Positions 8,518 to 16,851 of a stretch of DNA of 64,000 nt are shown here, piece by piece. Source of the DNA: Rubrobacter_A sp965214435 (lineage in GTDB: Bacteria > Actinomycetota > Rubrobacteria > Rubrobacterales > Rubrobacteraceae); NCBI GenBank assembly GCA_965214435.1, contig OZ243960.1:2976001-3040000 (forward strand). Reading direction: 5' to 3'. Made by a program: the position numbers and the translations under genes. Position 1 is the first letter of the stretch. Every line of letters begins with the position of its first letter. The notes beneath the pieces were generated by a model that worked only from the letters and a program-made list of their open reading frames with translations, was not told the DNA's origin and did not search any database.

Positions 8518-8852
8518 GTGAGTCGGGAGCGTTTTCTCTATGTTCAGGAATACACGTCCCGGGCGGCCCTCACTATATCTTCCCTGGAGTGTTGTCCGAT
8601 ACCCCGGCCCTGTCCATCTCGATTACGGTGTGCCCGCCCTAGTTCCTAACTCGAAGACGCCGTCTCGGCTCTGGTCATAGTACCCATCAGGCTGCGGTGA
8701 TGCAGGAGCCCGGAGGCTTCGAGCTTTCCCATATCCATCGCCAAGTACTGGCTAACACCCCGCTGTCTCCTAGTCGCTGAACCTTACACTATCTGCACAT
8801 AGCATATACCCTATTTTGGCTTTGTGTAAACCAGGCCCGCTCCGGAGAAAGT
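8518..8852. other. Gap with a possible decayed coding remnant
   Basis: No intact gene is seen. On the minus strand a frame without a proper start (about 8774-8646) reads GVSQYLAMDMGKLEASGLL and then further residues. It looks protein-like but is not recognised and has no ribosome site. It could be a fragment of a lost gene or chance. Confidence 0.25.
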
Positions 8853-9485
8853 TTAAATTTCCGGGCGTTTCGGTAGTGCCTTTAGGTAGTCTAGAGTCTC
8901 TTTCACCGGTACGACGTCGCCGTACTTGGCGTCTATGTCGTAGAGGTTAGCTTCGTGGGCCTGCGGGTTACGGTCGCCGACGGCCTCCCGGGGGACGACG
9001 GGCCGGTAGCCGTACTGGAGGGCATCCACGGCGGTCGCCCGGACACAGCCAGAGGTAGATGCTCCGGTGACGATTAAAGTGTCCACGCCCGCCGCCGCGA
9101 GCGCGCTCGGGAGACCGGTCCCGTAGAAAGCCGAGGCGAAAAGTTTGTTCAGCACCGGCTCCGTCTCCCGCGGCGCTATCCGGGGGTCTATCTCCGCCCA
9201 GCGGCTACCGTCTTCCAAGGCCAGGAGCGCGGGCACCTTATCTATAAAAGCGGCGGCGGTCAGCTTGTCGGACTCGCGGTAGGCAACGGTGGTAAAGATC
9301 ACCGGCACACCCGCGTCGCGGGCCGCGCCGAGCAGCTTTCGGATGTTCTGCACGGGTTCTTCGAGGTCGCAGGCGAGCGGGGAGTCGGGGTCGGTAAAGC
9401 CCAAGGTCATGTCTATAACCGCCAGGGCCGGCCGGGAGCCGGAACCTCCCCGCCCGCCGAAACCTCGTATATGCTCGTCCGGCAT
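8853..9485 (-). CDS. Isochorismatase-fold cysteine hydrolase
   Basis: A 211-residue hydrolase of the isochorismatase/N-carbamoylsarcosine amidohydrolase/nicotinamidase superfamily. The catalytic triad is visible: Asp25 (VIDMTLGF), Lys114 (VLNKLFASAF) and Cys147 (GASTSGCVRATAVDA). The start ATG at 9485 overlaps the stop of the acetamidase gene by one base (TGATG), so the two are coupled; a longer reading has no ribosome site. Family members that act on N-carbamoyl amino acids follow ATP-dependent hydantoinases in creatinine/N-methylhydantoin breakdown. Position at the end of a HyuA-HyuB-amidase operon supports a carbamoyl or amide hydrolase role. The exact substrate is unknown. Confidence 0.88.
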   Translation of the reverse strand: MPDEHIRGFGGRGGSGSRPALAVIDMTLGFTDPDSPLACDLEEPVQNIRKLLGAARDAGVPVIFTTVAYRESDKLTAAAFIDKVPALLALEDGSRWAEIDPRIAPRETEPVLNKLFASAFYGTGLPSALAAAGVDTLIVTGASTSGCVRATAVDALQYGYRPVVPREAVGDRNPQAHEANLYDIDAKYGDVVPVKETLDYLKALPKRPEI

Positions 9486-10609
9486 CAGGCGAAGATGTCG
9501 AGCGGGAGCAGCGCGCTGACCAGGAGGTTCGGCACGTCTACCGTCTGGCTGATGCGGAGGTCCACGGCGACGCTGCACAGCGCGTAGGCTTGCTGGCGGG
9601 TAAAGCCGCGGGTCCCGAGGTGCTCGATCATGTTCAGTAGCGCGTTGCGGGCCGCGAGGCTCAAATCCTCGCTCTCGTTCAAGCCGTCCCGGGTAACGCC
9701 GATACCCGTGGTGGCGAAAAAGCGCCGCGGGGCGGCCATTTCCGGGGAGGCGAAGTAGTCGTCCTGGAAGAATTGCAAATCCTTGATGCCCTTCTCCCGG
9801 GCCTCACCCTTCCGCACCCGGAAGCCGAGGTGCGTGCGGGAGCGCATCTCGATGGCCGTGCCGCAAGCCTCGCAGTCGCCCTGGGCAAAGTGAATGTCCC
9901 CGACCGAGACCATCCCGCCCTCGCGGTACACGGGGACGAGTAGCGTAGACCCCGGCGAGAGCTGCTTGATGTCCAGGTTGCCGCCGACCTCCCGCGGTGG
10001 GATGGTACGGATGCCCTCCTCGGCTACTCTGCCGGAAGGTACGGCCCCGGCAGGTTCGGGCGGCAGGGAGAAGCCGCCGCGGTCCGCAAGCTCGGTCTCG
10101 CGCTTCGTGGCGGTCTGCCGGAGATCGGTGCTCGGGGCGAGGCCTACAGAGGCCAGGTGCGGGTTGCAGGGGATGCGGACGCCGGGTAGCTCGTCGGACT
10201 CAGCATACTCGTTGCCCCGGAGCCGCCAGTGGACTATAAACGGCTCCTCGAACACGTCCCGTAGAAAGCCGAAGCCCGGCACCTCGACCGTGTAGCCCCA
10301 ACCTTCCCAGGGATCGGCTTCTATCTCGTGGACCTGTATTTCCAAGAGGTCGCCCGGCTCCGCGCCCCGCACGTACACCGGCCCGGTCAGCGGATGCACG
10401 AGGTTCAGATCCAGGTTCGCCACGTCATCAGCCGTGGAGCCTGGTCCTAGCTGACCGTCAAAGGCGTCGCGCGTCTCGTAGATTACGGTGTCGCCCTCTT
10501 CCACCTCTAGCACGGGTTGCAGGTCCTCATGCCAGCGGTTGTGGCCGGTTTCGGGTTCCTCGGCCAGCGGCCGGGACGGGTCTATCTCGATAACGTGTTC
10601 TCTTGGCAT
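9485..10609 (-). CDS. Acetamidase/formamidase family protein
   Basis: A 374-residue amidase of the FmdA/AmdA family, which hydrolyses short amides to the acid and ammonia. Family landmarks are VHPLTGPVYVRGAEPGD near 90-106, REVGGNLDIKQL near 220, VGDIHFAQGDCEACGTA near 250 and the C-terminal YALCSVAVDLRISQTVDVPN. The ATG follows AAGGAGACACG, and the gene begins 9 nt after hyuB stops. In this operon it could release ammonia from an amide made by the hydantoinase step. The expected G-E in the metal-site stretch reads GDCEACG, as in part of the family. Confidence 0.9.
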   Translation of the reverse strand: MPREHVIEIDPSRPLAEEPETGHNRWHEDLQPVLEVEEGDTVIYETRDAFDGQLGPGSTADDVANLDLNLVHPLTGPVYVRGAEPGDLLEIQVHEIEADPWEGWGYTVEVPGFGFLRDVFEEPFIVHWRLRGNEYAESDELPGVRIPCNPHLASVGLAPSTDLRQTATKRETELADRGGFSLPPEPAGAVPSGRVAEEGIRTIPPREVGGNLDIKQLSPGSTLLVPVYREGGMVSVGDIHFAQGDCEACGTAIEMRSRTHLGFRVRKGEAREKGIKDLQFFQDDYFASPEMAAPRRFFATTGIGVTRDGLNESEDLSLAARNALLNMIEHLGTRGFTRQQAYALCSVAVDLRISQTVDVPNLLVSALLPLDIFA

Positions 10610-10618
10610 CGTGTCTCC

Positions 10619-12496
10619 TTACCGGCCACCGAGTTCGCTGGAGAGCCACTCGTTAAACTCCCGCCGGGTCTCGGCAACCTTCGCGCGCTGCTCCTCAAGC
10701 GGCGGCAGCGGGCCGTGGTCAAAGCCGGATAGCTCGCCGCGCTCGCCCCGAAGTTCTTCGCGCCGGGACTCCGTAGCGCCCGGGTCCACGGCATCCGCGT
10801 TGTCCAGCACCACGCCGTATTCACTTTCGGCGGATTCCCGGGAGACGAGCTGCCAGCGGACGTCTCTGGCGACAGCCTCGGGGTCGCGGGCTAGCGGGTC
10901 GCCGACGCCCCCGGAACCTGCGGTGGAGAATACCAGCCGGTCGCCCTCATAGACGGGCACGCCGCTAACCTTGGAGGGCATCGGTATCTCTTCTCCGGAA
11001 GCCCGGATCAAGATTTTCTCCGACGGCGCACCCGGTTTGCCGCCCGCCACGCCATAAGGGTAGGTCGCAGCCCGGTCGTCCTGGTAGGTCACGCTGCCGT
11101 CGGCCAGGAAGCGGTACACCTTCTTGATGCCGCAGCCGCCCCGGAACTCGCCGGCCCCGCAGGAGTCCGGGCGGGCGGAGTACTCCTCGATCACCACCGG
11201 GTAGTAAGTCTCCATGTACTCCGCCGGCACCGCCATGAACTCCGGCCACCACGAATGCCCGTCGAGCCCGTCTTTGCCGGGGATGGCCGGGATGCCGCCA
11301 TACAGAATCTCCATCGTCTGGAACGACTCGCCGTCTTTCTTCGCACCGGAGTAGACGAAGTTCGGGCTCGTCCCGTAGGAACCGGAAACGTTAAAGCCGA
11401 TAGCTTTCGCGTAGACCGCCCCGAGAACGTCGAACAGCCGGGCCATGACCACCAGGCGGTTGGAGAGCGGTGCGGGAGCCTTCGGGCGGAGGACGGTGCC
11501 TTCGGGGATGTTCACCTTTATGATGTCGGCGTAACCGTCGTTAAACAGGATGGTCGGGTCAACGGCGGAGATCAAGAATACTCCCGCGAACATCTGGAAC
11601 ATCTCTTTGTTCAACAAGAAGTTGACCGGTCCGGGGACCTGCGCGTCGGTGCCTTCCCAGTCGAGGTGGAGGGTGTCGCCCTCGCGCCACATCGAGAGGT
11701 AGAGCTTTATCGGTCCGTTGCCGAGACCGTCGTCGTCGGTGTAGTCCTCGAACTCAAACCGCTCGCCCTCCGGGATGAGCTGCCGGATCAGGCCGATAAT
11801 GCTCGTGCGCGTCCGGTCGAGAAGCGCGTCGCAGGCTTCGAGGTAAGTATCCTTGCCGAAACGGTCGCAGATGTCCTTGACCCGCTGCGCCCCGGCGGAG
11901 GTCCCGGCGGCTATAGCCATCACGTCGGCCTGCGTCTCGCGCGGAGTGCGGGAGTTGTGGCAGAAAAAGCGCAGGACTTCCTCGTTGAGTTTGCCGCCGT
12001 CGTAGAGCTTGACCGGCGGCATCCGGACGCCCTCTTCGTAGATGGAGCGGGCGTCGATGGGTATGGAGCCCGCGGACTTGCCGCCGACGTCCATCAGGTT
12101 GCCCCACTGCAGCGCGTACCCGATGTGCGCGTCGGAGTGGAAAATGGGACGTACCAGCAGGATGTCCGGGAGGTGGGAGGTCGAGCCCTCCATCATGTAC
12201 GGGTCGTTTAAGGCTATGACGTCGCCGTCTTTGAGGTCTTCTACCTTGTAGGGAGAGTTTGCGAGGACGGTATCGACCGGGCTACCGAACTGGCCCACGA
12301 TCATGCGCCCTTTTTTATCGGCGATCATGGGAAACTCGTCGGCCTGCTCCCGGATAATGGGGCTTACGGCGGTCGTGACGAGCACCCGGTCCATCTCGTC
12401 CCGGATGTTCTTCAAGGCGTTCTCGATGATGTCGAGCGTCACCTGGTCTATGTCGTGCTCCCGGACGAAATCCGGCGTCGTCTGCTCGTCGAGCAT
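10619..12496 (-). CDS. Hydantoinase B/oxoprolinase family subunit
   Basis: A 625-residue protein of the HyuB/AcxB family. It forms the second subunit of ATP-dependent enzymes that open cyclic amides (N-methylhydantoin, 5-oxoproline) or carboxylate ketones. It starts with the characteristic VTLDIIENALKNIRDEMDRV, followed by IREQADEFPMIADKKGRMIV, DVIALNDPYMMEGSTSHLPD and MAIAAGTSAGAQRV. The C-terminal half contains STGSGGVGDPL-type glycine motifs. It starts two nt after hyuA stops, with GAGGGGG upstream, so the subunits are coupled. The substrate cannot be told from sequence. Confidence 0.93.
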   Translation of the reverse strand: MLDEQTTPDFVREHDIDQVTLDIIENALKNIRDEMDRVLVTTAVSPIIREQADEFPMIADKKGRMIVGQFGSPVDTVLANSPYKVEDLKDGDVIALNDPYMMEGSTSHLPDILLVRPIFHSDAHIGYALQWGNLMDVGGKSAGSIPIDARSIYEEGVRMPPVKLYDGGKLNEEVLRFFCHNSRTPRETQADVMAIAAGTSAGAQRVKDICDRFGKDTYLEACDALLDRTRTSIIGLIRQLIPEGERFEFEDYTDDDGLGNGPIKLYLSMWREGDTLHLDWEGTDAQVPGPVNFLLNKEMFQMFAGVFLISAVDPTILFNDGYADIIKVNIPEGTVLRPKAPAPLSNRLVVMARLFDVLGAVYAKAIGFNVSGSYGTSPNFVYSGAKKDGESFQTMEILYGGIPAIPGKDGLDGHSWWPEFMAVPAEYMETYYPVVIEEYSARPDSCGAGEFRGGCGIKKVYRFLADGSVTYQDDRAATYPYGVAGGKPGAPSEKILIRASGEEIPMPSKVSGVPVYEGDRLVFSTAGSGGVGDPLARDPEAVARDVRWQLVSRESAESEYGVVLDNADAVDPGATESRREELRGERGELSGFDHGPLPPLEEQRAKVAETRREFNEWLSSELGGR

Positions 12497-12498
12497 CT

Positions 12499-14550
12499 CT
12501 ATACCCCCTCGATCAGGATGTTCCCGAACCGGTCTACGGAACCTTTGTAACCGGGCTCCAGAACAGTCGTCGTATCGTCCTGCTGGATAATGGCCGGTCC
12601 CTCAAGAACGTTACCCGCCCGGAGCAGGTTCCGGTCGTAGACCGGAGTCTCCGTCCAGCCGCCGAAAAAGACCTGTTCTTCGCGCATTACCGCCCCGGAC
12701 GGGTCGGGACCGCCACCGTTCTCGCTTTCCACCAGGCTCACGCCTTTGATGGTGCCGCGCCCGATCACCCGTATAGTCGCTATCTCCAGCGGCGAGTCCG
12801 GCAGATCGAAGTTGTAGCGCTGATGGTGCGCCTCCTCAAACCGGCCCCGCAAAAACGTGCTGTCCTCGCCAACGACCTCGTCCAGCTCAAAGCGGCACGG
12901 TATCTGGATGTTTTGCAGGTGGTAGCGGCAGTCGGCGTAGAGGTCAAACCGCTTGTCCGCCTCCGCGACACCCTCACCGTCCAGCCACTCACCAGCCTGA
13001 GCTATCAGGTCCTCGATGCGAGCCTTTAAGTCCGGGGCGGGCGTTTCCTCCGCCAGCGCCAGGTACGTCTCCGGGAACTCGTTCTGGATGTCGGAGGACA
13101 GGAACCCGAAGGCGCTCATGACCCCCGGCGTCGGCGGAATGATGACGGAGCGCGTCCGGATCAAACGCCCGAGCGCGTTGGCGTGCATCGGACCCGCCCC
13201 ACCGAACCCGATAAGACCAAACTCCCGCGGGTCGTGGCCGCGCTCGACGCTTACCACCCGCAGCGCGGCGTGCATGTTCTCGTTCACGATGTCCAGGATT
13301 GCCTCGGCAGCCTCCTCGACGCCCATGCCGAGCGGCTCCGCTATCTTCTCCACGGCATCCCGGGCCGCCGCCTCGTCAAGCTCCATCGAGCCGCCGAGGG
13401 CCACGCCCGGCGGAATGCGGTGCAAGACCACGTTCGCGTCGGTGACGGTCGGGGCTTCGCCGCCGACCCCGTAGCAGGCCGGTCCGGGGTCGGCGCCGGC
13501 GCTCGCCGGGCCGACCTGTAGCGCGCCGCTGGCCGACAGGAAAGCGATGGAGCCGCCGCCAGCCCCGACGCTGTGGACGTCGACCGCCGGGGCCTTGAAC
13601 TGGTAGTAGCCGAGCTGTATCTCGCGCCGCGAGGGCGTCTCGCCGCCGAGGCAGAGCGAGACGTCCGTAGAGGTGCCGCCCATGTCGAAGGTCAGTACGT
13701 CGGGGACGTTTATCTCGCGCGCCAGGTACGCCGAGCCGGTGACACCGCCCGAAGGGCCGGAGAGTGCTATCCGGATCGGGCTTTCAGAGACGGCATCGGT
13801 GCTCATAGCGCCGCCGTCCGAGCGTACTATGGAGAGCGAACCGTTGAACTTCTTTTCAGCCACCGAGGACTCGAAGTTCCTCATGTAGCTCATCGTGCGC
13901 GGCTGGACGGCGGTGTTTACAACCGTGGTCAGGGTCCGTTCGTACTCACCGTACTCCTGGCCGATGTCCGAGGAGATCGAGACCGATAGGTCCGGGTACA
14001 GCTCGCGGGATATTTCGCGCACCCGCCGCTCGTGCTCCGGGTTGACGTAGGAGTTCAGGAAACCGATAGCCAAAGCTTCGACGCCCCGCTCCGCGAGGCC
14101 CCGGACCGCTTCTCGCACCGCTTCCTCATCCAACTCCGTGATGATGCTGCCGTCCGCGCCGATACGCTCGGGGATACCGACGGTGTCGGTCAGGGCTGCT
14201 GGCGGGTCGGGCTTTACGAGCGCCATCCAACCGTAGAGTGGGCCGGGGGTCCAGGCGCGGGCGAGGTGCAGGATCTGCTCGTGACCCTTCGTGGTAAGTA
14301 GCCCCACCCGGGAGCCGGTGTTCGTCAGGATCATGTTCGTCACCACGGTCGTCCCGTGAAACAGCAGGTTCAAGTCCTGAAAGGAGATCCCGACCTTCTC
14401 GCAAGCCTGCTCTATGCCGGTCACGACCCCCCGCGACGGGTCGTCCGGCGTCGAGAGCACCTTCCCCTCCGTCAACTCCCCGGACGCCTCATCAAAGACC
14501 AGTACGTCCGTGAACGTACCTCCCACGTCCACCGCAACGTTATATGCCAT
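12499..14550 (-). CDS. Hydantoinase A/oxoprolinase family subunit
   Basis: A 683-residue ATP-using subunit of the HyuA/AcxA family. The N-terminal hydantoinase/oxoprolinase domain opens with VAVDVGGTFTDVLVFDE, an ASKHA-type phosphate motif. A second such motif, LTFDMGGTSTDVSLCLG, lies near 290. SVGAGGGSIAFL and the GFGGAGPMHANALG stretch follow. The ATG at 14550 has GAGGGGGA upstream. It works with the HyuB product encoded immediately downstream. The upstream gap (14551-14755) carries repeats and possibly a tiny ORF, so it may begin a separately tuned half of the operon. Confidence 0.94.
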   Translation of the reverse strand: MAYNVAVDVGGTFTDVLVFDEASGELTEGKVLSTPDDPSRGVVTGIEQACEKVGISFQDLNLLFHGTTVVTNMILTNTGSRVGLLTTKGHEQILHLARAWTPGPLYGWMALVKPDPPAALTDTVGIPERIGADGSIITELDEEAVREAVRGLAERGVEALAIGFLNSYVNPEHERRVREISRELYPDLSVSISSDIGQEYGEYERTLTTVVNTAVQPRTMSYMRNFESSVAEKKFNGSLSIVRSDGGAMSTDAVSESPIRIALSGPSGGVTGSAYLAREINVPDVLTFDMGGTSTDVSLCLGGETPSRREIQLGYYQFKAPAVDVHSVGAGGGSIAFLSASGALQVGPASAGADPGPACYGVGGEAPTVTDANVVLHRIPPGVALGGSMELDEAAARDAVEKIAEPLGMGVEEAAEAILDIVNENMHAALRVVSVERGHDPREFGLIGFGGAGPMHANALGRLIRTRSVIIPPTPGVMSAFGFLSSDIQNEFPETYLALAEETPAPDLKARIEDLIAQAGEWLDGEGVAEADKRFDLYADCRYHLQNIQIPCRFELDEVVGEDSTFLRGRFEEAHHQRYNFDLPDSPLEIATIRVIGRGTIKGVSLVESENGGGPDPSGAVMREEQVFFGGWTETPVYDRNLLRAGNVLEGPAIIQQDDTTTVLEPGYKGSVDRFGNILIEGV

Positions 14551-14577
14551 ATGTCTCCCCCTCTTTCGCTAAAAAAT

Positions 14578-14753
14578 CAGCTTGTCAGCACTTCAGTCTT
14601 TCAGCACTTCAGCTTTTTGAGGACCGAGTCGGCAACCGGGCGTTCATGACTGATTGCTCCGTCTCGATCCTGGATAAAGATCTGTTTCATTCCCCCACCT
14701 CCGCTTAGCTTTACACTCAACCTGACAAGCTGACCGGCTGACAAGCTGACCGG
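14578..14753. repeat. Repeat cluster with inverted ends (REP/MITE-like)
   Basis: Two near-identical 16-nt units lie at 14585-14616 (each beginning TCAGCACTTCAG). Two exact copies of CTGACAAGCTGACCGG lie at 14722-14737 and 14738-14753. CAGCTTGTCAG at 14578-14588 is the reverse complement of CTGACAAGCTG in each copy of the second pair, so the block has inverted ends about 130-160 nt apart. It sits between two genes of one operon. Confidence 0.6.
14601..14690 (-). CDS. Possible 29-residue peptide inside the repeat block
   Basis: ATG at 14690 is preceded by GGAGGTGGGGGA, a much better ribosome site than chance would give. The frame encodes MKQIFIQDRDGAIS and continues for 29 residues, ending PVADSVLKKLKC. 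There is no known family. It may be a leader peptide for hyuA, part of the repeat element, or a remnant of a longer gene. Confidence 0.3.
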   Translation of the reverse strand: MKQIFIQDRDGAISHERPVADSVLKKLKC

Positions 14754-14755
14754 CT

Positions 14756-15649
14756 CTATCCCGAAACCGGTGCGAAGTCGCCGGCCTTGTACACCTGGCC
14801 CGGCAGTTCCTTGCCGAGCTTCTCCGAAAGCCACCCGGCCGCCTGCATTAGAGCTTCCAGGTCCACACCCGTTTCGTAGCCCATGCCGTGCAGCGTATAA
14901 ACGAGGTCTTCCGTGGAAATATTTCCGGTAGCTCTCGGTGCGAACGGACATCCGCCGGTACCACCCACCGAAGCGTCGAGTACCGTCGCCCCGCTCTCCA
15001 CCGCGGCCACGGCGTTCGCTATGCCGGTGTTGCGGGTGTCGTGGAAGTGGCAGCCGGTGGTAACGCCCATTTGACGCACACCCTCGACCAGTTCCCGTAC
15101 CTGTTTGGGCACCCCGACCCCGATGGTGTCGGCGAGTACGAGTTCGTCTGGGGCCGGGTCGCTTACCCGCCGGGCTAACGCCAGCACGGTCTCCAGCGAC
15201 ACCTCCCCCTCGAACGGGCACCCGAACGCCGCCGAAAGCGTTATGGAGACCCGGACCCCGTCGAGCCGCGCCCGCTCGACGAGCCGGCCCGCGAGACCTA
15301 CGGCGTCCGCCACGGTCGTATTCTGGTTGCGTTTCGCGAACGTCTCGGTGACCGGGAATGCGTAGCGGACCTCGTCCACTCCAGCTTCGACCGCCCGCTC
15401 GTAACCCTTCTCGTTCAGGACCAGGCCGGCGTAGTTCATACCGGACCGGCGGTATATTGCCGACAGAACCTCTTCGGCCCCGGCCATCTGTGGAACGAGT
15501 TTCGGGTTCACGAAGCTCGCGGCTTCCACGCGGGGTATTCCAGCGGCGGCCAGCCAGTCGCAGAGTTCGGCCCGAACTTCGGGCGGGAGAGTTTTATCCT
15601 CGTTCTGGAGGCCATCGCGGGGGCCGACGTCTACCAATTCTATCTTCAT
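14756..15649 (-). CDS. Hydroxymethylglutaryl-CoA lyase-like protein
   Basis: A 297-residue TIM-barrel lyase of the HMG-CoA lyase family, which cleaves 3-hydroxy-3-methylglutaryl-CoA (or similar 3-hydroxyacyl-CoAs) to acetyl-CoA and a keto acid. Motifs are VGPRDGLQNE (Arg11, Asp12), the metal ligands of HFHDTRNTG (His201, His203) and the flexible-loop Cys234 in GGTGGCPFAPRATGN. The ATG overlaps the stop of the CoA-transferase gene (ATGA), so the pair is coupled. With a CoA transferase directly upstream, a transfer-then-cleave sequence on a C6-type hydroxy acid is a reasonable inference. The natural substrate may differ from HMG-CoA. Confidence 0.92.
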   Translation of the reverse strand: MKIELVDVGPRDGLQNEDKTLPPEVRAELCDWLAAAGIPRVEAASFVNPKLVPQMAGAEEVLSAIYRRSGMNYAGLVLNEKGYERAVEAGVDEVRYAFPVTETFAKRNQNTTVADAVGLAGRLVERARLDGVRVSITLSAAFGCPFEGEVSLETVLALARRVSDPAPDELVLADTIGVGVPKQVRELVEGVRQMGVTTGCHFHDTRNTGIANAVAAVESGATVLDASVGGTGGCPFAPRATGNISTEDLVYTLHGMGYETGVDLEALMQAAGWLSEKLGKELPGQVYKAGDFAPVSG

Positions 15650-16851
15650 AGAATCCCCCGTTCCCGCAGACCGGCCCTCTCGTCTCCGCTCATCCCGAGA
15701 ACCTTTCCGTACACCTCGTCGTTGTGCTCGCCGAGCGCCGGGCCGGTCCAGCGAACCTCTCCAGGGGTCTCGGTGAGGCGCGGGACCACGTTCTGCATCG
15801 GGATTTCCCCGATCTCCGCGTCCTCGACGCGTACGATGTTTTCCCGGGCGGCGTACTGCGGGTCCTCGACCATGTCCTCCGCCGTATAGACCTTCCCGGC
15901 CGGCACCCCGGCTTCCTCCATGGCTCCGAGTACCTGCCCGACGGTACGTTCCTCCGTCCAGGCGGAGATCTCCGCGTCCAGTTCACCCATGTTCTCACCG
16001 CGGGCGTGGTGGGTCGCGTACCGCTCGTCCTCCGCCCACTCCGGATGTCCTACCGCTCCGGCCAACCTAGAGAACACGTTGTCCTGATTTCCGGCTATCA
16101 GGACATAGTCGCCGTCGCGGGTCGGGTAGATGTTCGACGGCGCGACAAACGGTAGAACGGTACCCGTCCGGCCCCGGACCTGGCCGGTAAGCTCGTACTC
16201 GGGGATGGTACTCTCCATGAGCGCCAGTACGGCCTCGTAGATACCGACGTCCACCACCTGACCCCGGCCTCCCCCATTCGCCTCCCGGTGGTAAAGGGCC
16301 GTCAGTGCCCCGAGAGCCCCGAAGGTCGCCGCGAGCGAGTCACCGAGGCTGATGCCGGTGCGCGGCGGCGCTTCCTCCGGAAAACCTGTGACGTGCCGGA
16401 TGCCGCCCATCGCCTCCCCGATGGCCCCGAAGCCGGCCCTCTCCCTATAGGGTCCCGTCTGCCCGTAGCCCGATACCCGCACCATGACGAGCCCCGGGTT
16501 CTCCTCACGCAAATCCTCGAAACCGAGGCCCCAGCGCTCCATCGTGCCGGGCCGGAAGTTCTCCACGAGGACGTCGGCCGTGGAAATGAGTTTCCGGGCT
16601 ATCTCCTGGCCTTCTTCTTCGCGCAGATTAAGCGTCACGGATTTCTTGTTGCGGGCTATTACCGGCCACCAGAGGGTGCGGCCGTTTTTCTGGTGGCGGC
16701 CCCAGACGCGCATCGGGTCGCCCTTGCCCGGCGTCTCTATCTTTATTACTTCGGCGCCGAAGTCGGCGAGTAGCTGGCCGCAGAAAGGACCGGCGAGCAG
16801 GCTGCCCATTTCGACTACTCGGAGGCCCTCCAGCGGGCGTGACCCGTTTAT
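15646..16851 (-). CDS. CaiB/BaiF type III CoA transferase, probable ATA start
   Basis: A family III CoA transferase, moving CoA between an acyl-CoA and a free acid through an aspartyl intermediate. The expected Asp is in ISLGDSLAATFGALG, and VENFRPGTMERWGLG is a further landmark. The first ATG in frame (16809) would cut off the conserved family N-terminus: the upstream codons read SRPLEGLRVVE before MGSLLAGPFCGQLL. No ATG, GTG or TTG lies upstream in frame. The plausible start is ATA at 16851, overlapping the TAA stop of gntR (ATAA), with AGAGGA six nt before it. From there the protein has 401 residues; from 16809 it has 387. It is coupled to the HMG-CoA-lyase-like gene downstream. Confidence 0.88.
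   Translation of the reverse strand: MNGSRPLEGLRVVEMGSLLAGPFCGQLLADFGAEVIKIETPGKGDPMRVWGRHQKNGRTLWWPVIARNKKSVTLNLREEEGQEIARKLISTADVLVENFRPGTMERWGLGFEDLREENPGLVMVRVSGYGQTGPYRERAGFGAIGEAMGGIRHVTGFPEEAPPRTGISLGDSLAATFGALGALTALYHREANGGGRGQVVDVGIYEAVLALMESTIPEYELTGQVRGRTGTVLPFVAPSNIYPTRDGDYVLIAGNQDNVFSRLAGAVGHPEWAEDERYATHHARGENMGELDAEISAWTEERTVGQVLGAMEEAGVPAGKVYTAEDMVEDPQYAARENIVRVEDAEIGEIPMQNVVPRLTETPGEVRWTGPALGEHNDEVYGKVLGMSGDERAGLRERGIL

Noticed and set aside
11255..12211. Long plus-strand open frame of over 300 codons opposite hyuB
   Set aside because: It mirrors the codon pattern of hyuB in high-GC DNA and has no ribosome site or recognisable domain.
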